The notes below the pieces were generated by a model. That model was not told where the DNA came from. It saw nothing but the letters and a program-made list of their open reading frames with translations, and searched no databases. From positions 1-8,347 of the forward strand of contig JAAZGI010000378.1 in assembly GCA_012511315.1 (NCBI GenBank): a stretch of DNA of 8,347 nucleotides. The letters are read 5' to 3'. Each line of letters starts with the position of its first letter. The first letter of the stretch is position 1. The stretch is from Clostridium sp. GTDB lineage: Bacteria > Bacillota > Clostridia > Clostridiales > Clostridiaceae. The position numbers and the translations under genes are program-made. Shown here piece by piece: positions 1-6,422 of the stretch.

Positions 1-67
1 AAAAAAACAATCAAGTGAATAATGAAATTTTAAATACTATAAATGTAAAAACTTTAGGAGGCTAATT
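1..67 (+). promoter_or_regulatory. Upstream edge and dnaK ribosome binding site
   Basis: This AT-rich stretch carries a full AGGAGG Shine-Dalgarno sequence at 56-61, six nucleotides before the dnaK ATG, which fixes that start. All three forward frames hit stops (16-18, 20-22, 63-65), so the end of an upstream gene (by family convention grpE) could lie in the first 20 bases, but nothing here identifies it. No CIRCE inverted repeat and no convincing promoter is visible, consistent with dnaK being read from a promoter further upstream. Confidence 0.7.
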
Positions 68-1921
68 ATGGCGAAAGTAATAGGAATAGACTTAGGAACA
101 ACAAACTCAGTTGTAGCAGTAATGGAAGGTGGAAGCCCGGTTGTAATCCCGAACTCAGAGGGTGCAAGAACGACACCATCGGTGGTATCTTTTCAGCCGA
201 ATGGAGATTTGTTAGTAGGAGCTACGGCTAAGCGCCAAGCGATTACAAATACAGACCATACCATTGCATCCGTTAAGCGACAGATGGGAACGGACTATAA
301 GGTAGATATTAACGGAAAGAAATACACAGCCCCAGAAATTTCAGCTATGGTTTTACAGAAGATGAAGCGAGATGCAGAAGCTTACTTGGGAGAAACAGTA
401 ACCCAGGCGGTTATTACTGTGCCAGCTTACTTTAATGATAGTCAGCGTCAAGCGACCAAAGACGCAGGTAAAATTGCCGGTCTTGAAGTTTTAAGAATTG
501 TTAACGAGCCCACAGCAGCTTCACTAGCTTATGGAATTGACAAGGTAGACGATGCTCATAAAATTCTTGTTTATGACTTAGGTGGCGGAACATTTGACGT
601 TTCCATCCTAGACCTTGGCGATGGCGTTTTTGAAGTTCTTTCAACCAATGGGAACACAAAACTTGGTGGAGATGACTTTGATGATCGCATTGTTAAGTGG
701 ATTGCTGAAGAATTTAAAAAATCAAATGGCATCGACTTAACTGGAGATAAGATGTCCATGCAGCGTTTAAAAGATGCAGCGGAATCAGCGAAGATTGAAC
801 TTTCTTCCGCTACGACTGCTCAAATTAACCTGCCATTTATCACATCGGATGCTAACGGACCAAAACATATTAACTTATCTTTATCCAGAGCTAAGTTCAA
901 CGAGCTGACCCAGGATTTAGTAGAAGCTACCAAAGAGCCAATGAAGAAGGCAATTGATGATGCTGGGCTAAAAATTGGTGATATTGATAAAGTGATTCTA
1001 GTTGGTGGATCCACTAGAACACCAGCAGTTCAAGATATTGTTAAAGAATTTACTGGTAAAGAGCCAACCAAGGGTGTTAACCCAGATGAGGTTGTTGCAT
1101 TGGGAGCTGCAATCCAAGCTGGTGTTTTAACTGGAGAAGTTAAGGACATCGTTCTTTTGGACGTTACACCGCTGACCCTTGGTATCGAAACAATGGGTGG
1201 AATTGCAACGCCAATTATTGAGCGTAATAGCACTATTCCATCAAAGAACAGCCAGATTTTCACCACAGCAGCCGATGGACAGACATCAGTTGATGTTCAT
1301 GTAGTTCAAGGTGAACGTAAGATGGCTTTAGACAATAAAACCCTTGGTCGCTTTACTCTGTCAGGGATTGCTCCAGCTCCAAGAGGAGTACCTCAAATTG
1401 AAGTTTCCTTTGACATTGATGCCAATGGTATCGTCAAAGTAACTGCGGTAGATAAAGCAACGGGGAAAGAAGCGAACATCACCATTACAGCTTCTTCCAA
1501 TATGACATCAGAGGATATCGATAAGGCTGTTCAAGAAGCAGAACGTTTTGCAGAAGAAGATGCTAAAAAGAAAGAAAAAGTTGAAGTTAAAAATAATGCA
1601 GAACAAGCACTTTATCAGACGGAAAAAGCATTAAAAGATCTTGAAGATAAGGTGGATGAAGCAGATAAAGCCAAAGTAAATGAAAAGCTTGAAGCTTTAA
1701 GAGCACTGGACGATTCAGAAGACTTAGAAGCAATCAAAAAAGCTCAAGATGAATTAACAACTACATTCTATGAAGTTTCCTCTAAGGTTTACCAGGCAGA
1801 AGCAGAGCAGGCAGCACAACAAGAGGGTGGAGCCGAGCAAGGTGCTGAAGCCGGCCAGGATGAAGGACCTACAGGTGATAATGTAGTGGATGCAGATTTT
1901 GAGGTTGAAGAAGACAACTAA
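68..1921 (+). CDS. dnaK: Molecular chaperone DnaK (Hsp70)
   Basis: This is a complete 617-residue Hsp70, normal in length. It is a cytoplasmic ATP-driven chaperone that binds exposed hydrophobic peptide segments, with DnaJ stimulating ATP hydrolysis and GrpE exchanging nucleotide. Seen in the sequence: the phosphate-1 motif [10 protein letters not shown] (5-14), the [11 protein letters not shown] segment (146-156), phosphate-2 [10 protein letters not shown] (170-179), the adenosine motif [11 protein letters not shown] (310-320), the hydrophobic interdomain linker with VLLD at 362-365, a beta-sandwich substrate domain to about 480, a helical lid to about 575, and an acidic Gln/Gly/Glu-rich tail ending [12 protein letters not shown]. 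The loop after residue 70 is short ([17 protein letters not shown]), lacking the insertion typical of Gram-negative DnaK. The ATG is set by AGGAGG at 56-61. dnaJ follows after 154 nt. No truncation or missing catalytic residue was found. Confidence 0.99.
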   Translation: MAKVIGIDLGTTNSVVAVMEGGSPVVIPNSEGARTTPSVVSFQPNGDLLVGATAKRQAITNTDHTIASVKRQMGTDYKVDINGKKYTAPEISAMVLQKMKRDAEAYLGETVTQAVITVPAYFNDSQRQATKDAGKIAGLEVLRIVNEPTAASLAYGIDKVDDAHKILVYDLGGGTFDVSILDLGDGVFEVLSTNGNTKLGGDDFDDRIVKWIAEEFKKSNGIDLTGDKMSMQRLKDAAESAKIELSSATTAQINLPFITSDANGPKHINLSLSRAKFNELTQDLVEATKEPMKKAIDDAGLKIGDIDKVILVGGSTRTPAVQDIVKEFTGKEPTKGVNPDEVVALGAAIQAGVLTGEVKDIVLLDVTPLTLGIETMGGIATPIIERNSTIPSKNSQIFTTAADGQTSVDVHVVQGERKMALDNKTLGRFTLSGIAPAPRGVPQIEVSFDIDANGIVKVTAVDKATGKEANITITASSNMTSEDIDKAVQEAERFAEEDAKKKEKVEVKNNAEQALYQTEKALKDLEDKVDEADKAKVNEKLEALRALDDSEDLEAIKKAQDELTTTFYEVSSKVYQAEAEQAAQQEGGAEQGAEAGQDEGPTGDNVVDADFEVEEDN

Positions 1922-1926
1922 TATCT

Positions 1927-1956
1927 GATACACTAGTTAAATAGTTAAACTATAAT
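1927..1956 (+). promoter_or_regulatory. Weak candidate promoter for dnaJ
   Basis: A perfect TATAAT lies at 1951-1956, just after dnaK. The best upstream hexamer is GATACA at 1927-1932 with an 18-nt spacer, matching only the last three bases of TTGACA, and there is no extended TGn element. It could give a low level of dnaJ transcription independent of dnaK, but a chance match in AT-rich DNA is equally likely. Confidence 0.25.
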
Positions 1957-2022
1957 AGTAAACTGAAATGATAGGATTCACATCTTTATCAGCTCAGAGG
2001 GAATAAGATAAACGATAGACTT

Positions 2023-2055
2023 GTTTTGAGAACCAGGCCGCCTGGTTCTCAAAAC
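2023..2055. repeat. 33-nt perfect palindrome between dnaK and dnaJ
   Basis: Arms of 16 nt (2023-2038 and 2040-2055) are exact reverse complements around the single base C2039. As RNA this would form a 15-bp stem closed by the three-base loop 2038-2040. No T-run follows on either strand, so it is not a standard intrinsic terminator. It sits 10 nt before the GGGAG ribosome binding site (2066-2070) of dnaJ. Its sequence does not match the CIRCE operator. Possible roles are an RNA processing or stability element, an attenuator that lowers dnaJ expression relative to dnaK, or a protein-binding site. Confidence 0.9.
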
Positions 2056-2075
2056 TACGAAAGACGGGAGAAAAT

Positions 2076-3218
2076 ATGGCCAAAAAAGATTATTATGAGG
2101 TGCTTGGGATAACTAAGGGCGCCACTGATGAAGAAATAAAGCGTGCCTTTCGAAAGAAAGCAATTAAATATCATCCGGATCGGAACCAGGGCGACAAAGC
2201 TGCAGAAGATAAGTTTAAAGAAGTAAATGAAGCCTACCAGGTCCTATCGGATCCTCAGAAGAAAGCTCAGTTTGACCAGTTCGGTACCACGGATTTCAAT
2301 GGTGGCTTCGGCCAGGGCGGCGGATATGCAGGCTATGATTTTGACGGCTTTGATGTCGGCGATATCTTTAGCCAGTTCTTTGGTGGCTTTTCTGGTGGAG
2401 GTGGACGTCAGCAAAATCCGAATGCCCCTCGCCGAGGTGAAAGCATCGAGTATTACCTCGACCTGACTTTTGAAGAAGCAGTCTTTGGAGCAACTAAAGA
2501 GATTAATATAAACATTGAAGATACCTGTGAAACCTGTAATGGTTCAGGTGCTAAAGATGCCTCCAAAAAAAGAACCTGTACCAAGTGTAATGGATCTGGG
2601 CGTATCAGAACTCAGCGTCAAACCATGTTTGGGAACATGATGAGTGAAGCAGTCTGTGATGTTTGTCACGGAGATGGAGAGATTATTGAGGAAGTTTGCC
2701 CAACTTGTCGAGGTAAAAAGCGGGTAAGAACCCAGCGTAAGGTTACGGTAAATATTCCAAAAGGCGTGGATAATAATAATGTTATCCCGCTGCGTGGACA
2801 AGGCAATGCTGGATATAATGGCGGTCCGGATGGAGATGTTCATTTAGTGATTCGAGTCAAACCAAGCAAAACCTTTGTGCGCAAGGGCACCAATATCTTT
2901 ATTGATAAACACATTGACATCGCTCAGGCAGCTTTAGGTATTGAGACGAGAGTTCCTACGGTGGATGGTGAGGTAAGTTACAAGATCCCGGCTGGAACAC
3001 AGTCAGGAACGGTATTCCGTCTAAAGGGCAAAGGAGTACCAGTGGTTAATTCTAAATCTGACCAGCGAGGCGATCAGTTTGTAAATGTTATTGTTGATAC
3101 ACCACAAAAGCTGAACAATGAGCAAAAGAATGCATTAAATGCTTATTTGATTGCATCGGGTTTAGAGGCTGAAAAGAAAAAAACAAGTGGTAAAAAACGA
3201 AAATTTGGTGTTCTTTAA
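2076..3218 (+). CDS. dnaJ: Chaperone protein DnaJ (Hsp40, type I)
   Basis: This is a complete 380-residue class I J-protein, the co-chaperone that delivers substrates to DnaK and stimulates its ATPase. The J domain occupies about 4-70 with the essential HPD at 33-35. A Gly/Phe-rich region spans about 75-110. The cysteine-rich zinc domain holds four CxxC pairs at C151/C154, C168/C171, C194/C197 and C208/C211, enough for two zinc ions. The C-terminal peptide-binding domains run from about 220 to 345, and the end is lysine-rich ([14 protein letters not shown]). The first three repeats fit CxxCxGxG, while the fourth reads CPTCRGKK, with lysine in place of the last glycine; the zinc ligands are intact. 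The start is supported by GGGAG at 2066-2070, five nucleotides before the ATG. It follows dnaK and the 2023-2055 palindrome, and is followed by a strong terminator. Confidence 0.99.
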   Translation: MAKKDYYEVLGITKGATDEEIKRAFRKKAIKYHPDRNQGDKAAEDKFKEVNEAYQVLSDPQKKAQFDQFGTTDFNGGFGQGGGYAGYDFDGFDVGDIFSQFFGGFSGGGGRQQNPNAPRRGESIEYYLDLTFEEAVFGATKEININIEDTCETCNGSGAKDASKKRTCTKCNGSGRIRTQRQTMFGNMMSEAVCDVCHGDGEIIEEVCPTCRGKKRVRTQRKVTVNIPKGVDNNNVIPLRGQGNAGYNGGPDGDVHLVIRVKPSKTFVRKGTNIFIDKHIDIAQAALGIETRVPTVDGEVSYKIPAGTQSGTVFRLKGKGVPVVNSKSDQRGDQFVNVIVDTPQKLNNEQKNALNAYLIASGLEAEKKKTSGKKRKFGVL

Positions 3219-3246
3219 AGAATGCTAAAAAGTTGTTTATAAGTAG

Positions 3247-3299
3247 CTTCAATTTCTGAGTGTCTTCAATTTCATTAGCCTGATTTGCTAATTTGAAAT
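3247..3299 (+). repeat. Direct repeat and imperfect hairpin after dnaJ
   Basis: The 10-mer CTTCAATTTC occurs at 3247-3256 and again at 3264-3273, a period of 17 nt. Overlapping the second copy, 3269-3279 pairs with 3287-3299 (6 bp plus 5 bp, with two extra T on the right arm). This hairpin stops one base before the main terminator stem, so the dnaJ transcript would end in two tandem hairpins. It has no T-run of its own. Confidence 0.5.
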
Positions 3300-3344
3300 A
3301 AAAGGGTGAGAAAACCAGCAAACGGTTATCTCACCCTTTTGTTT
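3300..3344 (+). terminator. Intrinsic terminator of the dnaK-dnaJ unit
   Basis: A 12-bp perfect stem pairs 3300-3311 with 3329-3340 (AAAAGGGTGAGA with TCTCACCCTTTT). After one A-A mismatch it continues as AACC/GGTT (3313-3316 with 3324-3327) around a 7-nt loop. The T-rich end TTTTGTTT (3337-3344) completes a classic rho-independent terminator about 80 nt after the dnaJ stop. It closes the chaperone unit and implies that surE needs its own promoter or readthrough. Confidence 0.9.
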
Positions 3345-3358
3345 ACTGAATAGTAAAC
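3341..3358. repeat. Small inverted repeat abutting the terminator
   Basis: GTTTACT (3341-3347) and AGTAAAC (3352-3358) are exact reverse complements separated by GAAT. It begins exactly where the terminator stem ends and upstream of the presumed surE promoter. A stem of this size is weak as RNA; it could be an operator half-site pair or chance. Confidence 0.45.
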
Positions 3359-3361
3359 TTG

Positions 3362-3399
3362 AGCTAATAAATTATGTGGTATATTAGCTAGTATATAAT
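3362..3399 (+). promoter_or_regulatory. Candidate surE promoter with overlapping inverted repeat
   Basis: A perfect TATAAT is at 3394-3399. The -35 region is poor (TTATGT at 3372-3377 with a 16-nt spacer). An 8-bp inverted repeat, AGCTAATA at 3362-3369 and TATTAGCT at 3382-3389, straddles the presumed -35 and spacer, where a regulator could bind. Transcription from here would start near 3406 and give a leader of about 140 nt before surE. The promoter is inferred mainly from the -10 and its place after a terminator. Confidence 0.35.
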
Positions 3400-3544
3400 A
3401 GTAGAAACTTTTGAAGAACTTCAATCATTGGAAACATAAATGTTAGTTTTCAATCACTTGTTTAAAACAAGACGGCTGGTTGACTTAGTTTATATCACTA
3501 AGTTTTTAGAAAACTATTTTTTACTGTTGTTAGGAGAAAAATAG
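3400..3544 (+). promoter_or_regulatory. surE leader with competing hairpins and RBS
   Basis: Several pairings can be seen: AACAT/ATGTT (3433-3437, 3440-3444), the palindrome 3457-3471, ACTTAGT/ACTAAGT (3483-3489, 3497-3503), AGTTTT/AAAACT (3501-3506, 3510-3515) followed by T6 at 3517-3522, and a long-range 8-bp match of 3444-3451 with 3509-3516. The third and fourth exclude each other, and so do the fourth and fifth, resembling an attenuator although the stems are AT-rich and weak. AGGAG at 3532-3536 is the surE ribosome binding site, eight nucleotides before the ATG. I recognise no known riboswitch class. Confidence 0.4.
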
Positions 3545-4246
3545 ATGAGAAATTTATTTAAGAAGAAACCCAAAATTTTAATCACTAATGATGATGGCAT
3601 CGATGCTGCTGGTATATGGCTTTTAGCGGAAGCTGCTACAGCTTATGGTGACGTTACAATTGTGGCTCCAAGCGAGGAACAGAGCGCAATGAGCCACGGC
3701 ATTAGCCGCGTGAGGATGCAAGTATTGGAGTATAAGTCGCCCTATAAAAAAATCAAAGCTTACCATGTACCAGGTAAGCCAGCTGACTGTGTAATCACTG
3801 CCCATGAAGAGTTAGGGTTAACCTTTGACTATGTTCTTTCAGGAGTGAATCATGGTACGAATTTAGGGGTAGACATAAACTATTCAGGAACAGTGGGAGC
3901 TGCTAGTGAGGCGATTATATATGGAATTCCGGCTGCAGCCTTTTCTTCTACCATGGGGAATGATGAAGTTACGAAAAATGAACTGAAAAAAGTTCTTGAC
4001 TTTATTTTTGAAAAGCAGCTTTGGCAGAAGGAAACAATTATTAATGTGAATTTCCCCAAAAGCAAAACTGGTCGGGCCAAAGGCATTCAAATGACGCGGC
4101 AAGCCATGATAATGGAACGCCCCTTTACAGAGGGTAGTGACCTAAAAGCTTGGGATGCGGGATTTGTTTCCATTACACCAATAGGCATTGATCGGACAAG
4201 ACATGATTTACTCAAAGAATGGGAGCGATATAATTATGAATGGTGA
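3545..4246 (+). CDS. surE: 5'/3'-nucleotidase SurE
   Basis: This 233-residue protein is a member of the SurE acid-phosphatase-like family of divalent-metal-dependent nucleoside monophosphate phosphatases, cytoplasmic and linked in several bacteria to stress or stationary-phase survival. The signature ITNDDG is at 13-18, giving metal ligands D16 and D17. S47 (APSEEQSAMSHG) and N102 (SGVNHGTNLG) match the family's conserved Ser and Asn ligands. HVPGKPADCV (74-83) and the NYSGTVGAASEA segment are also typical. Length is slightly under the common 250 residues, the short part being the C-terminus. The start follows AGGAG with 8-nt spacing, preceded by a hairpin-rich leader. The last 11 nt overlap the prmA start, suggesting translational coupling. 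Exact substrate preference cannot be read from sequence. Confidence 0.97.
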   Translation: MRNLFKKKPKILITNDDGIDAAGIWLLAEAATAYGDVTIVAPSEEQSAMSHGISRVRMQVLEYKSPYKKIKAYHVPGKPADCVITAHEELGLTFDYVLSGVNHGTNLGVDINYSGTVGAASEAIIYGIPAAAFSSTMGNDEVTKNELKKVLDFIFEKQLWQKETIINVNFPKSKTGRAKGIQMTRQAMIMERPFTEGSDLKAWDAGFVSITPIGIDRTRHDLLKEWERYNYEW

Positions 4247-5174
4247 ATGGAATAAAGTTCGAATTGTAGTGTCCTTAGAAGCGATTGAAGCAGTTACCGC
4301 TATTTTGTATGGGATGGATGTAAAAGGGATTTCTTTAGAAGATCCCACTGATTTTTTAAGCCAAAAAGCAGGTCCCCTAACTTGGGACTTTGCCGATATT
4401 AATTTGTTTCCAGAAGGGGAAGATGTGGCAGTCATTGCTGCCTACTTCCCAGATACGGAAAACGTACAACAACATGTTTCCTACATTGAAGGAAAAATTA
4501 GAGATTTAAAAGAATTTGGCATTAATCCAAACCCTTTCCGGGTGGAATATAAGAAAGTTTTGGAAGAAGATTGGGCAACTGCATGGAAAAAATATTATAA
4601 GCCTGTTTCAGTGGGCAGACAGATGGTCATTAAACCAAGTTGGGAAGCGTATCAAAAAAAACCAGGGGATCTTATAATTGAAATGGATCCTGGAATGGCC
4701 TTTGGAACAGGTACTCATGAAACCACCAGACTTTGTATGGAAATTCTTGAGGACTACATAAAAGGCGGCGAAACTGTTTTTGATGTAGGGACAGGTTCTG
4801 GTATTTTAGCGATTACAGCGTCTAAACTAGGCGCTAAGGATGTTTTGGCCATTGATTTGGATCCTGTTGCCGTTGATTCAGCTCGCATTAATGTAAAGTT
4901 GAATAAAGAAGCTAAGATTGAAGTTCGTGAAGGCAATCTTTTAGATGAGACAACTCGAAAGGCTGATATTGTGGTAGCAAACATTATTGCTGATGTGATT
5001 ATTCATCTATCAACTGACTTAAATCGCGTTCTCAAGGAAGACGGACTTTTTATTGGATCAGGAATTATTCATGGACGAGAACAAGAAGTGGTTCAGGCAT
5101 TAAAAGCGGCTGGTTTTAAAATCATCGAAGTTCGAGACGAGAATGATTGGCGAGCTGTGGTGGCTCAACTTTAA
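4236..5174 (+). CDS. prmA: Ribosomal protein L11 methyltransferase PrmA
   Basis: This 312-residue protein, the usual family length, is an S-adenosylmethionine-dependent enzyme that methylates amino groups of ribosomal protein L11. An N-terminal L11-recognition domain (about 1-90) precedes the family signature EDWATAWKKYYKP (111-123), the DPGMAFGTGTHETT motif (151-164), the SAM-binding motif VFDVGTGSGILAI (181-193), the acidic AIDLDP (205-210) and VVANIIAD (247-253; family usually NILA). ATG at 4236 is preferred: GGGAG at 4221-4225 stands ten nucleotides upstream, and the N-terminus MNGEWNKVRI suits the family. A TTG 48 nt upstream would add 16 residues lying inside surE. The gene overlaps the surE end by 11 nt, so the two are probably co-translated. 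It ends at a terminator shared with the convergent cold-shock gene. Confidence 0.97.
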   Translation: MNGEWNKVRIVVSLEAIEAVTAILYGMDVKGISLEDPTDFLSQKAGPLTWDFADINLFPEGEDVAVIAAYFPDTENVQQHVSYIEGKIRDLKEFGINPNPFRVEYKKVLEEDWATAWKKYYKPVSVGRQMVIKPSWEAYQKKPGDLIIEMDPGMAFGTGTHETTRLCMEILEDYIKGGETVFDVGTGSGILAITASKLGAKDVLAIDLDPVAVDSARINVKLNKEAKIEVREGNLLDETTRKADIVVANIIADVIIHLSTDLNRVLKEDGLFIGSGIIHGREQEVVQALKAAGFKIIEVRDENDWRAVVAQL

Positions 5175-5221
5175 AAATCAAGAAACCCTAATGAGAGACT
5201 GATTTTGAAAAAAGGGTAAAA

Positions 5222-5266
5222 AAAGACCACCTAAGTTTTCAACAATGTGAAACTTAGGTGGTTTTT
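5222..5266. terminator. Bidirectional terminator between prmA and csp
   Basis: The arms 5226-5238 (ACCACCTAAGTTT) and 5250-5262 are perfect reverse complements over 13 bp. They extend outward through a G-U pair and three A-T pairs to 5222 and 5266, with an 11-nt loop. On the plus strand the stem ends in T5 (5262-5266) for prmA. On the minus strand the A-run at 5218-5224 reads as T-run for the cold-shock gene. It lies 8 nt from the csp stop codon, so one element serves both convergent genes. Confidence 0.92.
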
Positions 5267-5274
5267 AGTACATT

Positions 5275-5490
5275 TTAGTACTCGTCGTTCATCTTCTTAA
5301 CATTAGCGGCTTGTAGTCCTTTAGGACCATCTTCAACTTCAAATGTTACTCGATCGCCTTCGTCGAGGGATTTTCTCATTTCATCGGAAATAATGGCACG
5401 GTAGTGAACGAATACGTCCTTTTCACCGGGGACTTCAATAAATCCATAGCCTTTTTCCTGATTAAACCATTTTACAATTCCTTCTTTCAT
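5275..5490 (-). CDS. csp: Cold-shock domain protein (CspA family)
   Basis: This 71-residue single cold-shock domain protein is a small cytoplasmic nucleic-acid-binding beta-barrel that acts as an RNA chaperone. It begins [20 protein letters not shown], holding the family start (VKWFN) and RNP1-like KGYGFIEV (13-20); RNP2-like VFVHY is at 26-30, and the domain continues through [24 protein letters not shown]. Where many relatives have FVHFSAI this has FVHYRAI, and the loop ISDEMRKSL is slightly unusual. The start at 5490 is preferred over an in-frame ATG at 5502, because AGGAG (complement of 5503-5507) directly abuts the latter but lies 12 nt from the former. The gene stands alone on the minus strand between prmA and rsmE, with its own promoter and a shared terminator. 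Confidence 0.96.
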   Translation of the reverse strand: MKEGIVKWFNQEKGYGFIEVPGEKDVFVHYRAIISDEMRKSLDEGDRVTFEVEDGPKGLQAANVKKMNDEY

Positions 5491-5539
5491 TAAATAAAAC
5501 ATCTCCTTTGGTCTTCGTCTATCTAGTAGACTAGTTTCT

Positions 5540-5548
5540 ATTATAGCA
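5540..5548 (-). promoter_or_regulatory. csp promoter, extended -10
   Basis: Read on the minus strand, TGCTATAAT (complement of 5540-5548) is a perfect extended -10 element. It would start transcription near 5533, giving a leader of about 43 nt. A TTGACA is also present (complement of 5554-5559) but only 8 nt from the -10, so it is not a normally spaced -35. A small inverted repeat, CTAGT at 5523-5527 and ACTAG at 5530-5534, lies at the presumed start site. Confidence 0.6.
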
Positions 5549-5588
5549 CACTATGTCAATTTATATATGAATAATTCGAGAATATACG

Positions 5589-5597
5589 TGATATAAT
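5589..5597 (+). promoter_or_regulatory. rsmE-mtaB promoter, extended -10
   Basis: TGATATAAT at 5589-5597 is a perfect extended -10 element. No good -35 stands upstream (GAATAA at 5569-5574 at 17-nt spacing). Transcription would begin near 5604, leaving about 74 nt of leader. AAAGCAA at 5602-5608 can pair with TTGCTTT at 5647-5653 just before the ribosome binding site, though the presumed start would trim its first bases. The element is about 45 nt from the opposing csp -10, so the two promoters diverge back to back. Confidence 0.55.
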
Positions 5598-5677
5598 CTT
5601 AAAAGCAAGGATTTAAAGAGTTCATTTATGATTAAAATTAGAATTTTTGCTTTATCATTTGTCGGGAGGAAGATTCT

Positions 5678-6421
5678 TTGCATAAATTTTTTACAGAAGA
5701 TATAAATAATGTAAGTGCTCGAATCACCGGGCCTGATGTAAAACATGCTTGGAAAGTTTTGCGTCTAAAAGCTGGTGATGATGTTTTGGTGAATGATTTA
5801 AAAGGCGTGGATTATTTTGGCCGAATTAGCCATGTAAATAAGGAAGAGGTTTTAGTGGAACTGACTTCTAAATCAGATCAAAGCAATGAAAGCCCCATAA
5901 AAATCACTGTATTTCAAGGTTTGCCCAAGGGGCAAAAAATGGATTTAATCGTTCAAAAACTTTCCGAACTTGGAGCGGTTCGATTAGTGCCTATGCTCAC
6001 CCATCGAGTGGTACCTGAAGTTCGTAATAGTTATAAAAAACTTGATCGGTTACGCAGAATTAGTTTAGAAGCTGGCAAACAAGCACGTCGCACTTGCCTT
6101 TTGGAAGTGGCTGAACCAATTGCCATAGGAGATTTAAGCGATGAGTTTAAGTCATTGGATTTAGTGATTGTTCCCTATGAAGAGATGAGTGGTGCGGGGA
6201 TTAGATCTATTCAGCCAGAGGTTATGGCAGCCACTAAAATTGGGGTTGTTGTGGGGCCTGAAGGCGGGTTTGAAGAATCTGAAATTCAATGGCTAAAAGA
6301 TCAGGGTGCCAACATTATTACATTAGGTCCGCGAATTTTACGGACGGAAACTTGCGCTTTAAGCGTTGTATCAATCCTTCAATATATTGCGGGAGATATG
6401 GCAGGGGAGGAGAAAGAATAA
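5678..6421 (+). CDS. rsmE: 16S rRNA (uracil1498-N3)-methyltransferase RsmE
   Basis: This 247-residue SPOUT-class methyltransferase methylates N3 of U1498 in 16S rRNA of the small subunit. The N-terminal PUA-like domain (about 1-65) begins MHKFFTEDINN and includes DVKHAWKVLRLKAGD. The catalytic domain shows QGLPKGQKMDLIVQKLSELG (80-99), the LEAGKQARRTC segment (130-140), GPEGGF (193-198) and LGPRILRTETCAL (216-228), which build the knotted SAM site. Translation starts at TTG 5678: GGAGG at 5665-5669 is eight nucleotides upstream, and the family begins M-H-x-F at exactly this point. The TTG may limit expression. mtaB starts one nucleotide after the stop, so the two are co-transcribed and probably translationally coupled. 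Confidence 0.97.
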   Translation: MHKFFTEDINNVSARITGPDVKHAWKVLRLKAGDDVLVNDLKGVDYFGRISHVNKEEVLVELTSKSDQSNESPIKITVFQGLPKGQKMDLIVQKLSELGAVRLVPMLTHRVVPEVRNSYKKLDRLRRISLEAGKQARRTCLLEVAEPIAIGDLSDEFKSLDLVIVPYEEMSGAGIRSIQPEVMAATKIGVVVGPEGGFEESEIQWLKDQGANIITLGPRILRTETCALSVVSILQYIAGDMAGEEKE

Positions 6422-6422
6422 A

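Noticed and set aside
1..22. C-terminal end of grpE at the left edge
   Set aside because: Two frames could end a gene here, but only five or six codons are visible and nothing distinguishes them.
571..1266. Antisense open frames within dnaK
   Set aside because: They are mirror frames of a strongly conserved gene with no ribosome binding sites or recognisable protein features.
2023..2065. Intrinsic terminator or CIRCE operator between dnaK and dnaJ
   Set aside because: The stem is strong but neither side has a T-run, and the arms do not resemble TTAGCACTC/GAGTGCTAA. CIRCE is also absent from the 67 nt before dnaK.
3480..3508. TTGACT as a -35 box for surE
   Set aside because: At 16-18 nt downstream there is only T-rich sequence without a recognisable -10; the bases are better explained as part of the ACTTAGT inverted repeat.
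4188..4235. Upstream TTG start for prmA adding 16 residues
   Set aside because: It lies within surE, has no ribosome binding site, and the family-like N-terminus begins at ATG 4236.
5491..5502. Four-residue longer cold-shock protein starting at 5502
   Set aside because: AGGAG directly touches that ATG, leaving no spacing, and the family N-terminus starts at the inner methionine.
6366..6422. Upstream TTG start for mtaB adding 19 residues
   Set aside because: It is inside rsmE with no proper ribosome binding site; ATG 6423 has AGGAG ten nucleotides upstream and begins the conserved domain.
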